Shown here piece by piece: positions 55,063-63,638 of a stretch of DNA of 64,000 nucleotides. A model generated the notes under the pieces. The model did not search any database, was not told the DNA's origin, and saw nothing but the letters and a program-made list of their open reading frames with translations. The DNA comes from Treponema_I sp045599005 (GTDB lineage: Bacteria > Spirochaetota > Spirochaetia > Treponematales > Treponemataceae), in assembly GCA_045599005.1 (NCBI GenBank), contig JAZRVF010000015.1, positions 1 through 64,000 on the forward strand. Reading direction: 5' to 3'. How positions within the stretch are numbered: the first letter of the stretch is position 1; each line of letters opens with the position of its first letter. Both the position numbers and the translations under genes were made by a program.

Positions 55063-55803
55063 TCAGATTTTGTCAAAAACGTAATTGCAGAAAGATTTGA
55101 TCCGGTTCACAAATGAAGTATCAATGCGGCTTGTCAGCAGAGGAAGGCGCAGAGCATTCACACCGCCGATTCCGTACAGAACCCAGTTCTCTCCGTCTCT
55201 GAACAAAGTCACAACAATCTTCATCTTGCCTTTTCCGAAACACTCAAAACTGTCTTTATACCGGACTGCATTGGTGTTCAGGGCTTCATATATAAGATAA
55301 TTTCCTTCCTTGGAGCAAGTTATGTCCTCATCAATAACACCAAAGGGTTCCATATCAAAATGAGCTTTCAGTGTCTTTACACCGTTTTTTTCCTGCTCAG
55401 AGTCAATCCATGCACGGGAATACAGGTCATACCATTTTTCTGCATGTTCCGAATAATAAGGAATCCCTGCATAATCAGAAATGTTCAGCAGGACTTTTTC
55501 CAGTCTCTGAGGGAGATCCTCGTTGCCCTTCACAGGCTTCATCTGGATGATCTCAACCAGATACTTTGGGGAAAAATTCTTTATGTCTGTCAAAAGCTTA
55601 TCGTTCTGGTCGCTGAAACCTTTTGACAGACTCATGTTGGAAGCGTAATTGATCTTCTTGATCAGAACCTGACCCGAATCCAGTGTCTTCTGTTCATCTT
55701 TTGTAATTTTTGAGTTGAAAGGAGATGCGGCAGACAAGGCCTGGACCGCGCAGAAAAGAGCAAAAAACACTGAAAAAAGTTTAAGGTTCCGTTTTATATT
55801 CAT
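55063..55803 (-). CDS. Secreted hypothetical protein
   Basis: 246 residues with a signal peptide (about 1-27, ending LSAASP). The mature part is mixed alpha/beta; the phrase GIPYYSEHAEKWYDLY resembles a spirochaete DUF (possibly DUF6675), which I cannot confirm. A role at the envelope is the only inference. Three in-frame ATG codons lie within 12 bases (55812, 55809, 55803); 55803 is chosen because the TTGAGT-N18-TATACT promoter ends directly before 55812, putting +1 near 55806-55803. It is a single gene with its own terminator. Confidence 0.7.
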   Translation of the reverse strand: MNIKRNLKLFSVFFALFCAVQALSAASPFNSKITKDEQKTLDSGQVLIKKINYASNMSLSKGFSDQNDKLLTDIKNFSPKYLVEIIQMKPVKGNEDLPQRLEKVLLNISDYAGIPYYSEHAEKWYDLYSRAWIDSEQEKNGVKTLKAHFDMEPFGVIDEDITCSKEGNYLIYEALNTNAVRYKDSFECFGKGKMKIVVTLFRDGENWVLYGIGGVNALRLPLLTSRIDTSFVNRIKSFCNYVFDKI

Positions 55804-55812
55804 AACCATCAT

Positions 55813-55842
55813 AGTATACAGAAAAACCTATTCATGACTCAA
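55813..55842 (-). promoter_or_regulatory. Promoter of the secreted-protein gene
   Basis: Minus strand: TTGAGT (55842-55837), 18-base spacer, TATACT (55818-55813), then 9 bases to ATG 55803; nearly leaderless. Confidence 0.55.
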
Positions 55843-55903
55843 TGGTTACAATACAGAAACATCCCTTCCCGCACACCAAATGTCTCATACTAAAATACGA
55901 GGA

Positions 55904-56022
55904 AGAAAGCGGCTGACAAAAACACTCGCAAGGCGGAACAATAGTTTCCTTTCCGCCTTGGGCGTGTAGCTGGCGGAAGCCAGCGGTTTTGGCAGCGGTT
56001 TTCTGACTGGAAGTATTTTTAT
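55904..56022. repeat. Dispersed hairpin element (copy 2)
   Basis: Contains three nested or adjacent hairpins. Terminal arms are AGAAAGCGGCTG (55904-55915) with CAGCGGTTTTCT (55993-56004). The inner stem is AAGGCGGAA (55930-55938) with TTCCGCCTT (55951-55959), and the small stem is GCTGGC (55969-55974) with GCCAGC (55979-55984). It ends in CTGACTGGAAGTATTTTTAT. It lies downstream of the PurF-like gene. Confidence 0.8.
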
Positions 56023-56045
56023 TATACAATTTGTAACATTCGGAT

Positions 56046-57461
56046 TTATTCCCGGCCGTCCCAGCAGTATGTGCAGAGGCATTCGTGAGGCAGCCCTGTT
56101 GAATCAAGCATATCGTCCAGACGATGGAAGCGGAGGGTGGTAAAATGCAGCTGTCTGCGGATTTCCTCCTGCATGCGCTGATACTTCTCGCTGTCCGGGT
56201 TGCAGTATTCGCGGAGCACTTCCTCTGATACATTCTCCCCCTCAAACTGCTTGATCACACGGCGTGCAATAAGATCCATCTCGCTCTTGCTGCGGCTGAA
56301 GTTCAGGTATTTGCAGCCAAACATGATCGGCGGACAGGCAGGACGCACATGGACCTCTTCCGCACCGCTCTGATAAAGGAAATCAGTTGTTTCACGAAGC
56401 TGAGTACCGCGGACAATGCTGTCATCAATCAGAAGGATTTTTTTGCCGCGGATAAGCTGCTGCACGGGAATCAGTTTCATATGGGCAATAAGGTTGCGCT
56501 GGTCCTGACTTGTAGGCATGAAACTGCGCGGCCAAGTGGGCGTATATTTGATGAAAGGCCGTGTAAAAGGAATGCCGCTCTCATTGGCATAACCGATCGC
56601 ATGGGCAGTTCCGCTGTCAGGAACACCGGCGACACAGTCAGGGTGTACAGAATCCTTGTCGCGCATTGCCAGGTATTTTCCGCAGTTGTAGCGCATTTCC
56701 TCAACATTCACGCCTTCATAGGTGCTTGTAGGATAGCCGTAGTAAATCCACAGGAACGTACAGATTTTCATGGCCTTCTGTTTCGGCTGCATCACGCGGA
56801 CACCGTCAGCAGTAATAAACACGATTTCAGCCGGCCCAAGTTCCTTATAATCCGAATACCCGAGATTCACGTAGGCATGACTTTCAAAAGAGACACAGAA
56901 TGCGTCCTCTTTCTTACCGATCTGGAGCGGTGTACGTCCCATTCTGTCGCGGGCGGCGTAAATACCGGTCTTGGTCATCACCAGAAGCGACAGAGAACCC
57001 TGGACTTTTTCCTGCACATATTTAAGTCCGTCAAGAATCGTCTCCTTGCTGTTGATCAGCGCGATGATCAGCTCAGTCTGATTGATCTCACCACCGGACA
57101 TCTCAAGAAAGTGAGTGTTCTTTTCCATGAGGATCTCATTTACCAGCGCATCTTTGTTGGCCACGAGACCGACTGTCGTGATTGCGTAGGCGCCAAGATG
57201 ACTTTTTACCAGAAGAGGCTGAGGCTCGTAGTCACTGATACAGCCGATGCCCATATTTCCGTGCATCTCACCGATATCGTCCTCAAACTTTGTACGGAAG
57301 GGACTGTTCTGGATGTTGTGGATCGCACGCAGAAACTGACCGTCAGAACCGAGAACCGCAAGTCCGCCGCGGCGGGTACCGAGATGGGAATGATAGTCCA
57401 CTCCGAAAAACAAATCCAAAGAACAGTCTTTTTTACCGACAACACCAAACACGCCGCCCAT
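56046..57461 (-). CDS. PurF-like amidophosphoribosyltransferase lacking the nucleophile cysteine
   Basis: 471 residues with the full PurF architecture: an N-terminal Ntn-hydrolase glutaminase-like domain (about 1-240) and a PRPP-binding phosphoribosyltransferase domain (ILLIDDSIVRGTQLRE around residue 350). It ends with a Cys-containing tail (CLCTYCWDG). Canonical PurF starts mature with CGVFG; here the protein begins MGGVFGVVG, so Gly replaces the catalytic Cys. An in-frame TAG six codons upstream excludes a longer N-terminus, and GGAAGG before the ATG supports this start. It may work with free ammonia or have another role. No other purine gene is in the window. Confidence 0.8.
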   Translation of the reverse strand: MGGVFGVVGKKDCSLDLFFGVDYHSHLGTRRGGLAVLGSDGQFLRAIHNIQNSPFRTKFEDDIGEMHGNMGIGCISDYEPQPLLVKSHLGAYAITTVGLVANKDALVNEILMEKNTHFLEMSGGEINQTELIIALINSKETILDGLKYVQEKVQGSLSLLVMTKTGIYAARDRMGRTPLQIGKKEDAFCVSFESHAYVNLGYSDYKELGPAEIVFITADGVRVMQPKQKAMKICTFLWIYYGYPTSTYEGVNVEEMRYNCGKYLAMRDKDSVHPDCVAGVPDSGTAHAIGYANESGIPFTRPFIKYTPTWPRSFMPTSQDQRNLIAHMKLIPVQQLIRGKKILLIDDSIVRGTQLRETTDFLYQSGAEEVHVRPACPPIMFGCKYLNFSRSKSEMDLIARRVIKQFEGENVSEEVLREYCNPDSEKYQRMQEEIRRQLHFTTLRFHRLDDMLDSTGLPHECLCTYCWDGRE

Positions 57462-57549
57462 AGGGATACCTTCCGTCTAAAAAAATATGCCGAATATTAG
57501 CACAAAAAAGGGCAAATTTCAACTTTTAAGGCAGATAAATCCTGTCCCG

Positions 57550-58818
57550 TCACACCAGCTGACGAAGCGTATAGTTTACATCATCGTCAATCATGGAAAT
57601 CATAAGGCGACCGATTTTTTCGTCAAACTGAGTGCCAAGGCCATTCTCTATCTCCGCCCGCACCAGTTTCTGAGGCATGGTGCTGCGGTAACTGCGTATT
57701 GAAGTCATGGCATCGTAGGAATCTGCAACTGCAATGATGCGGGCAAACAGCGGTATCTTATCACCGGTCAGCCCGTCAGGATATCCCCGCCCGTCCATGC
57801 GCTCGTGATGCCAGCGGGCACCCACAGCCAGATTCTTGAACTGGATGTTCTTTGACATTTCATTCAGCAGCCGGTGTCCTTTCATCGGATGTGTCCGGAG
57901 AACCTTGAATTCCTCGTCAGTAAGTCTTCCGCTTTTGTTGATGATCTTTGTGTCAATACCGATTTTTCCCACGTCATGAAGAAGCCCGGCATAATAGAGT
58001 TCATCCAGTTCGGCTTCAGACAAATCAAGCTTTTTGCCCAGCATGAAAGAATACTCAGCGACCCGCATTGAATGACCTTTTGTATACTCGTCATTCATTA
58101 CCACCGCATTGGACAGTGCAAAGATAGTCTGCTTCGTCAAAGTCGTAAGCCGCTGTTTTTCTTCAGTCAGTTCCCGGTTCTTCTCATTGAGCGTGTCAAC
58201 AAACTTGACTTTTTCGGCTTTTTTCTCCGCTTCAAGAAGCTGATTCCGCTCATGAACAAGAATGGAAATAATGATATTTGAAACGATTGAAAAAAGTATG
58301 AGCAGACTGTAAACGATTATCGTTTCGGGAACAATGTTCTTTACATAGCGTTCATCAAGTCCGCGCATGAAGGATGCAACACTTACACCGATTCCGGCAA
58401 GAATGGAGACAATGATGCACAGTCCGCGGTTCTCATAGAGAATTGACATGAGCACAGGCAGAAGAAGTGCCATCAGAGTGGCCTCAAACTGGTAATGATT
58501 GAAGGCGCAGTTTGCGCAGATCAGGAAAAAAACACCAAGAAGAAGATATTTCTGGTGACTGCTCTCTTTCGGAATGAACCGGAGGACGACTGCCTCAATA
58601 CAGAGGGCGCCCCAGTTTATCACCTGAGGAATCAGAAGGTAACGGATGAATTTCTGTCTGATCTCTTCCGGTGAATAGCCTCTGGAAGCCGGCAGGTAAA
58701 TCATCAGATCAACAGTCAGCTCAACAATAAAAACAAAAACCGCCGCAATCAGCTGTGTTCTTATGAGAACTTTACGCCAACGTGCGTGATCAATTTCTGA
58801 AGACAAATTTTTTCCCAC
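57550..58818 (-). CDS. Membrane-bound HD-GYP domain protein, probable c-di-GMP phosphodiesterase
   Basis: 422 residues. The N-terminal 200 residues hold about six TM helices, followed by a coiled-coil linker (LNEKNRELTEEKQRL). The C-terminal HD-GYP domain (about 225-415) carries HD in LLHDVGKIG, further metal ligands in THPMKGH and WHHERMDG, and the GYP motif in GRGYPDG. It should hydrolyse cyclic di-GMP at the membrane. The start is a GTG at 58818 placed exactly 7 bases after a TTGAAG-N17-TACAAT promoter, so the message is predicted to be leaderless with a GTG start. Confidence 0.92.
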   Translation of the reverse strand: MGKNLSSEIDHARWRKVLIRTQLIAAVFVFIVELTVDLMIYLPASRGYSPEEIRQKFIRYLLIPQVINWGALCIEAVVLRFIPKESSHQKYLLLGVFFLICANCAFNHYQFEATLMALLLPVLMSILYENRGLCIIVSILAGIGVSVASFMRGLDERYVKNIVPETIIVYSLLILFSIVSNIIISILVHERNQLLEAEKKAEKVKFVDTLNEKNRELTEEKQRLTTLTKQTIFALSNAVVMNDEYTKGHSMRVAEYSFMLGKKLDLSEAELDELYYAGLLHDVGKIGIDTKIINKSGRLTDEEFKVLRTHPMKGHRLLNEMSKNIQFKNLAVGARWHHERMDGRGYPDGLTGDKIPLFARIIAVADSYDAMTSIRSYRSTMPQKLVRAEIENGLGTQFDEKIGRLMISMIDDDVNYTLRQLV

Positions 58819-58824
58819 ACCGGA

Positions 58825-58853
58825 ATTGTACTAGTATGGAAGAAAAACTTCAA
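58825..58853 (-). promoter_or_regulatory. Leaderless promoter of the HD-GYP gene
   Basis: Minus strand: TTGAAG (58853-58848), 17-base spacer, TACAAT (58830-58825), 6 bases, then GTG at 58818. Confidence 0.7.
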
Positions 58854-58944
58854 ATCCCTATCAACGATTTTTCGCAAATTCTTAAGAAATTGCCTTATTA
58901 AAGCGGAGAAAAGAGGAAATTGACTTCAGAAGATGTGATTTAAA

Positions 58945-58968
58945 ATAAAAAAGCCGGACAAAATCCGC
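58945..58968 (-). terminator. Probable terminator of the tRNA transcript
   Basis: Minus strand reads CGGA-TTTTG-TCCGGC followed by a T run immediately after the tRNA-Arg 3' end. The stem is short, so this is a moderate call. Confidence 0.5.
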
Positions 58969-59039
58969 GTCTGACACGATTCGAACGTGCGACGTATGGA
59001 TTCGAAGTCCAGCGCTCTATCCAGCTGAGCTACAGACGC
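58966..59039 (-). tRNA. tRNA-Arg (anticodon TCG)
   Basis: 74-base cloverleaf: acceptor GCGTCTG pairs with CAGACGC, D-arm in AGCTCAGCTGGATAGAGC, anticodon loop CTTCGAA with TCG, and T-arm CGTTCGAATCG. Discriminator G; CCA is not encoded. It lies 9 bases after tRNA-His on the same strand. Confidence 0.95.
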
Positions 59040-59048
59040 TCAAAAAAG

Positions 59049-59121
59049 GGTGCCTGGAGGGATTTGAACCCTCGACAACCAGATCCACAATCTGGCGCTC
59101 TACCCCTGAACTACAGGCACC
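59049..59121 (-). tRNA. tRNA-His (anticodon GTG)
   Basis: Cloverleaf with acceptor GTGCCTG/CAGGCAC, anticodon loop TTGTGGA and T-loop TTCAAAT. An extra G at 59121 opposite a C discriminator is the tRNA-His identity pair (G-1:C73). Probably co-transcribed with tRNA-Arg. Confidence 0.95.
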
Positions 59122-59216
59122 ATGTTTTTCAACTCGCTTAATATATCAAAAAGAATCTGATTTGGTCAAGACCATTGTTTTTCAATTCCCCGGATTTGTT
59201 GCAAAATACGCCCTTC

Positions 59217-59245
59217 TTGTGTAAAGAAGCGCAAAAAAGTATAAT
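59217..59245 (+). promoter_or_regulatory. Promoter of the AspT-type transporter gene
   Basis: TTGTGT (59217-59222), 17-base spacer, TATAAT (59240-59245). Unlike many genes here it has a true leader (about 27 bases) with CAGAGG at 59267-59272. Confidence 0.65.
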
Positions 59246-59278
59246 CCTTTCAAAATCAATCTCAGTCAGAGGCACAAA

Positions 59279-60481
59279 ATGATCGATTATTTGGCCAGCG
59301 TAACTTCTTCTGCGCTCTCCATCATCTTCGTGGTCTTTATCATCGGAACGGTCGGATATCTTCTCGGCCGCATCAACATCAAGGGCATTTCTTTGGGAAC
59401 AGCAGGTGTTCTCATCGTAGCACTCATCTACGGTGTCGTCATCCATTACTTCCCATCATTCAAGATCGGGGACAACACGATCACCCTTTGGAACGATTCG
59501 CTCAAAACAAGGTTTTCCCTGGTTTCAAGCATCGGAACGGCTTTGTTCGTAACAGCTGTCGGACTTATCGCAGGTCCCAAGTTCTTCAGGACATTCAATA
59601 AAAGTTCAATCGCTTACCTTGTGATGGGAATCATCATCATCGGTATCGGTGGCGGAACAGCAATCATCTGCTGTCTGCTTGACAGCAACCTTTCTCCTGA
59701 AATGGCAGCCGGTCTTCTTACAGGCGGACTCACAAGCACACCAGGATTCAGTGCGGCAAAAGAGGTTCCCGGTGTAGACGCGGACGCAATCAGCGCGGGT
59801 TACGGTATCGCATACCTGTTCGGTGTTCTCGGTGTTGTTCTTTTTGTCCAGATCATTCCCAAGATCCTCAAAGTTGACATTGCAAAAGAACGTGAATCTT
59901 TTGTCGCTGCAAGCTCAATCAAAATCCCTGAACCGAAAGGAAAACTGGTCACTGTTGAAGAATTCGGTTTCTTCCCCTTCTTTCTTACAGTTGCCCTGGG
60001 ATGTCTTATCGGCGCGATCAAAATCCCGAAGATCAACTTCTCACTGGGTAACTCCGGCGGTACACTGATCGCAGGTCTTATCGTGGGACACTTCCAGCAC
60101 ATGGGAAAACTTGACTGCCGTCTTTCAAAACAGACACTGAACTTCATGCGTGAGCTGGGTCTGGTTCTGTTCCTTATCGGCGCAGGTGTTCCCGGCGGTG
60201 TAAACTTCGTCACAAACGTCCGCGTATCATTCTTTATCTACGGTGCCATCATGACAACAGTCCCGATGGTGGTAGGTTATCTGATCGCACGTTATGTATT
60301 CAAACTCAGCATTTTCAACAACCTGGGTTCAATCACAGGCGGTATGACTTCAACACCGGCTCTCGGCACACTTATTGCAACAGCCGGAACTGATGAAGTT
60401 TCCTCCGCTTACGCAGCAACTTATCCTCTGGCACTGGTATCAATCGTACTTATGTCAAAGATTATCGTAATGGTTCTGTAA
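59279..60481 (+). CDS. AspT/YidE-type putative transporter
   Basis: 400-residue membrane protein with about 10-11 TM helices built as an internal duplication, as in aspartate:alanine exchangers. The paired signatures GGLTSTPGFSAA (about 143-154) and GGMTSTPALGT (about 358-368) mark the two halves. Unlike many family members it lacks TrkA-C regulatory domains in the central loop, which is only about 40 residues (KERESFVAASSIKIPEPKG). The substrate is unknown; amino acids or dicarboxylates are plausible. It has its own promoter and terminator. Confidence 0.85.
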   Translation: MIDYLASVTSSALSIIFVVFIIGTVGYLLGRINIKGISLGTAGVLIVALIYGVVIHYFPSFKIGDNTITLWNDSLKTRFSLVSSIGTALFVTAVGLIAGPKFFRTFNKSSIAYLVMGIIIIGIGGGTAIICCLLDSNLSPEMAAGLLTGGLTSTPGFSAAKEVPGVDADAISAGYGIAYLFGVLGVVLFVQIIPKILKVDIAKERESFVAASSIKIPEPKGKLVTVEEFGFFPFFLTVALGCLIGAIKIPKINFSLGNSGGTLIAGLIVGHFQHMGKLDCRLSKQTLNFMRELGLVLFLIGAGVPGGVNFVTNVRVSFFIYGAIMTTVPMVVGYLIARYVFKLSIFNNLGSITGGMTSTPALGTLIATAGTDEVSSAYAATYPLALVSIVLMSKIIVMVL

Positions 60482-60502
60482 AACAGATTTCCTTTACTAA
60501 AT

Positions 60503-60560
60503 AATCCTCCAGTTCCGCTTCAGTCAGCAATAAAACTGCAGCGGCCGGAGGATTTTTTTT
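60503..60560 (+). terminator. Rho-independent terminator of the transporter gene
   Basis: AATCCTCC (60503-60510) pairs with GGAGGATT (60547-60554), extended inside by CCGCT/AGCGG pairing, followed by a T run to 60560. Confidence 0.85.
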
Positions 60561-60615
60561 ACGCGACTATCCCTTTTCAGACAGTAATCTTTGATAAATA
60601 AAAAAACTGGAAGAA

Positions 60616-60770
60616 AGGTAGCGACTGCAAAAAACACTCGCAAGGCGGAATAATTGTTTCCGTGCCGCCTTGCGCGTGTAGCGACGCTAGCTAGCGGTTT
60701 TGGCAGCTGCTACCTGACTGGCAGTATTTTTATCGGCTAAATTCAGATTCTGTTCCTGATGGGATAATCC
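60616..60770. repeat. Dispersed hairpin element (copy 3, longest)
   Basis: Terminal arms are AGGTAGCGACTGC (60616-60628) and GCAGCTGCTACCT (60703-60715). The inner stem is CACTCGCAAGGCGG (60635-60648) with CCGCCTTGCGCGTG (60665-60678), and the palindrome CGCTAGCTAGCG lies at 60685-60696. The shared tail CTGACTGGCAGTATTTTTAT (60714-60733) and AGATTCTGT...GGGATAATC follow. It occupies the gap between the transporter terminator and the 3' end of the M16-like gene. Confidence 0.85.
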
Positions 60771-60777
60771 CGTTTTT

Positions 60778-63513
60778 TTATTTCCCGTCAGTCTCAACCT
60801 GCATTATCACAAGAGACTCTGCAATTTCTGCCGCAAGCTCTGCAAAATCATAAGCAGAGGCTTTCTCAAGAACACTGATCTGATCATAAAAAGCGGAATC
60901 AGCTTTTGACGCTTCAAAGGCAACTCCCTTTTCTGAGCCCGTGAACAGGAACTGAAGGGCATTTTCTTTCATTTCTTCAATTACTGTCATGTCTGAAAAA
61001 TCAGTCTCTGCAAGTCTGGAAAGCTGTTCCCCAAAGATTGCCTCAACTTTTTTCCCTGTGTCCGCTTTCTCAAAGATGAATGCAAAAACAGGGGAACCGT
61101 AATCATAGACTTCAAAAGACACGCCATTGGGCCATGCTTTGTCCAAGTCTCCGCGGAGTTTCAGGAACAGGGCAACGCACAGAGCCTTGTTTTCAGTATT
61201 GCAGACCGGAGACATACAGTAAAAATGCACCGGATCAAAAAACTCCGTTGTAGGAATCAGTTCTCTCGGAGCGACCGCATTTTCTTTTTTAATGTCTGTG
61301 GTGAAAATCCGTTCAACAGGGACTGTCTGCCTGCTGTCTTCAGAAGGTGGCGCAATCTTCAGTGACTCCGGGACATTTTTCAAACCGGCAAGCATCATGG
61401 AACCGGGCAGCAGATCAACCTTACCGAAAAACTGCTCAAAATCAGCCATGTATTTTTCAGGCTCATCGGCGCAGATTGTGATTGAATACCGAGACATGTC
61501 CAAAAGATCTGCGTAGGCGGCACGGATCATACCGATTGAAACGCCGTAAAGCAGCGGACTCCTGCATTCAAAAAAATCAGCGGCTCCGGTTCCTGCAAAA
61601 AAGTTTTTCATTGCAGCGGAATAAAGCTGAAAATTCACGTTTCGGCTCAGACTCTGCCAGGTTGACCAGAATGACTGCATAAGTTCATCAGCCTGTCCGG
61701 AAGAAATCTCTGAAAAAAGAATGCAATCCTGAAGAACATTCAGAACAGTGTCAGCCACAAGGCGGCTGCAGGTTACTGTAATGCGGCTCTCAAGGAGATC
61801 AGTCTCTGAGTCCACAGAGACAAAGCCGGAGACCCGCTCGTAATCAACACCAAGCGCTCTGGCACAGTTTGATGCAATATTCTGGGCGACCGCTTCTGTC
61901 ACAAGAGTCTCAAGTCCACGCATGGCCGCCGGGTTTTTAAGCTCACCGCCTTTGATCCGGATGCAGACTGAAAGATTATTGGAACCGGCGGAAGTTTTTA
62001 AGGTAACCGGAATCCCGTTTGACAGCTCCGTTTCTGTAATCATTCCCCTGTTGGTCTCACCGATGCCCCGGCTGCTCTCTGAAATCACCTCAGGATCAGT
62101 TTTTTCCTGGATTCCGTACATTTCCCTGTTTTTATACCAGGCATCATTTTCACTGGTAACAGTCTCAAAACCTGCTGATGCAAAATCACCTGCATAAAAA
62201 CTGTAGACTGAAGGATGGCACAGCACAAAAACAAAGGGCTCTTTACTCATTGCCCTGACCACTTTCTGCGGGGTCACAATATCGGTCTCTGAAAAAATCC
62301 AGTCAAAGAAATCCTGACCCCCGTAAACCCAATACTCCGCCAGAATTCTTGCATAATCAAAAACAGAGTTTCCCCCGATTTCTGCACCGATCTTCACGGC
62401 GAGTTTCTCATGTGCCACAGATTTACTGTCGAACCAGTCTTTTTTCTGCAGTGTCTCCTGGACTTTCTCCGCTGCAACGGCAGGTGATACCGCGGGATAA
62501 CTCAATGCCTGGAACACAACAGAAGCACCTTCTCCATAAGGCACCATTGATACATTCATCAGTGAAGAGTCAAGGATTCCTGTGGCAAGACACTGCGGGT
62601 CAACAAGCGCATCCTTAAAGGCAGAACTGTTCTGAAGCACAAGAGCCGCAACCTGGGTGGCCGCAATCGCACTCTGTTTTGAATCAAGTTTTTCCGCCGG
62701 ATACTGGACCACAATCTGACTGAGAGAATCCGAAAAACCCACATCCACAAGAACGAATTTTTTCACGTCGCTGCTCTTTCTCATTCCGGTGCTTTCTTCT
62801 TTGACAGAAGGGAGGAAAGAACGGGCAGTATTCTTCCATGAAGAAAAATGCTCCTTTATGAAACTTTCAACTTTCTTTGAATCAAAGTTTCCGGCAACAA
62901 AAATTGCGGCATTGGAAGGAACATAATAAGTCTCAAAAATCTCCTCAACTGTTTTCCGGGCTTCCTCATTGCTTACTGCGCAGAAAATCTCAGGATTAAT
63001 TCCGGACTCATATTTCCATGGTTCCTCAGAAAAGACACGGGAAATCATGGCCGTATTAAGAAAACCGCCGGCACTCTGACTCCAGTTTTTTTTCTCGTTT
63101 TTCATCTGATTGAACCGTGTTTTAAGCGTGTTTTCGGAAAAAGAATGATTTATAAGACATAAAGACAGTTCTTCAAGTTTCTGAAAAAGCCCGGAAGGCA
63201 TTGTGGAAAAACTGAACACAACACAGTCCTGATTCACCTGATAACTGATGCCATCAGTTTCAGCCACAAGAAGGTCAGCCGCAAGTTCCGCAAATCCCGA
63301 AGTTTCCGGAGACTGGATACCGAAACCGGCCTGTACAGTACAGAACACCTGGACTTCCGGACTCTGAACTGAAGGAATAAGAAACACATCGAGAGAATCC
63401 GGCAGAACAAAATGATTTACCTGGCTTTGTGAAAAAACAGAATTTCCGGAAAAAACAAGAAACAAGAATATGAATGAGCGGATAAAAAACCATGACTTTT
63501 TCTTTGACATCAT
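60778..63513 (-). CDS. Secreted M16-like protein without zinc-binding motifs
   Basis: 911 residues with a signal peptide (about 1-29, ending VFSQS) and two M16 (insulinase-type) halves in tandem, as in pitrilysin-like proteins. Where active enzymes have HxxEH, the first half reads TSGFAELAADL and the second RGLETLVTEA, so neither can bind zinc in the usual way. It is probably a non-catalytic binding or partner subunit in the periplasm, like other inactive M16 chains. The start at 63513 is preferred because TATTAT lies 6 bases upstream; a second ATG follows at 63510. It is a single gene. Confidence 0.75.
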   Translation of the reverse strand: MMSKKKSWFFIRSFIFLFLVFSGNSVFSQSQVNHFVLPDSLDVFLIPSVQSPEVQVFCTVQAGFGIQSPETSGFAELAADLLVAETDGISYQVNQDCVVFSFSTMPSGLFQKLEELSLCLINHSFSENTLKTRFNQMKNEKKNWSQSAGGFLNTAMISRVFSEEPWKYESGINPEIFCAVSNEEARKTVEEIFETYYVPSNAAIFVAGNFDSKKVESFIKEHFSSWKNTARSFLPSVKEESTGMRKSSDVKKFVLVDVGFSDSLSQIVVQYPAEKLDSKQSAIAATQVAALVLQNSSAFKDALVDPQCLATGILDSSLMNVSMVPYGEGASVVFQALSYPAVSPAVAAEKVQETLQKKDWFDSKSVAHEKLAVKIGAEIGGNSVFDYARILAEYWVYGGQDFFDWIFSETDIVTPQKVVRAMSKEPFVFVLCHPSVYSFYAGDFASAGFETVTSENDAWYKNREMYGIQEKTDPEVISESSRGIGETNRGMITETELSNGIPVTLKTSAGSNNLSVCIRIKGGELKNPAAMRGLETLVTEAVAQNIASNCARALGVDYERVSGFVSVDSETDLLESRITVTCSRLVADTVLNVLQDCILFSEISSGQADELMQSFWSTWQSLSRNVNFQLYSAAMKNFFAGTGAADFFECRSPLLYGVSIGMIRAAYADLLDMSRYSITICADEPEKYMADFEQFFGKVDLLPGSMMLAGLKNVPESLKIAPPSEDSRQTVPVERIFTTDIKKENAVAPRELIPTTEFFDPVHFYCMSPVCNTENKALCVALFLKLRGDLDKAWPNGVSFEVYDYGSPVFAFIFEKADTGKKVEAIFGEQLSRLAETDFSDMTVIEEMKENALQFLFTGSEKGVAFEASKADSAFYDQISVLEKASAYDFAELAAEIAESLVIMQVETDGK

Positions 63514-63519
63514 AAATAA

Positions 63520-63525
63520 ATAATA
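63520..63525 (-). promoter_or_regulatory. -10 box of a leaderless promoter for the M16-like gene
   Basis: Minus strand TATTAT (63525-63520) ends 6 bases before ATG 63513. The -35 is weak (TTTCCT with an 18-base spacer). Confidence 0.45.
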
Positions 63526-63638
63526 GTAGAAAAATCATAATTTAGGAAACATTTCTTGGAAAGTAAGCGAAAATTCTTTAAAACTGCAATAGTTCATCCT
63601 GCGCACACACCCCACCATGTCACCCTGACAAACCGTAT

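Noticed and set aside
56349..57500. 383-codon plus-strand frame opposite the PurF-like gene
   Set aside because: Antisense to a clear PRPP transferase; composition follows from the minus-strand codon pattern.
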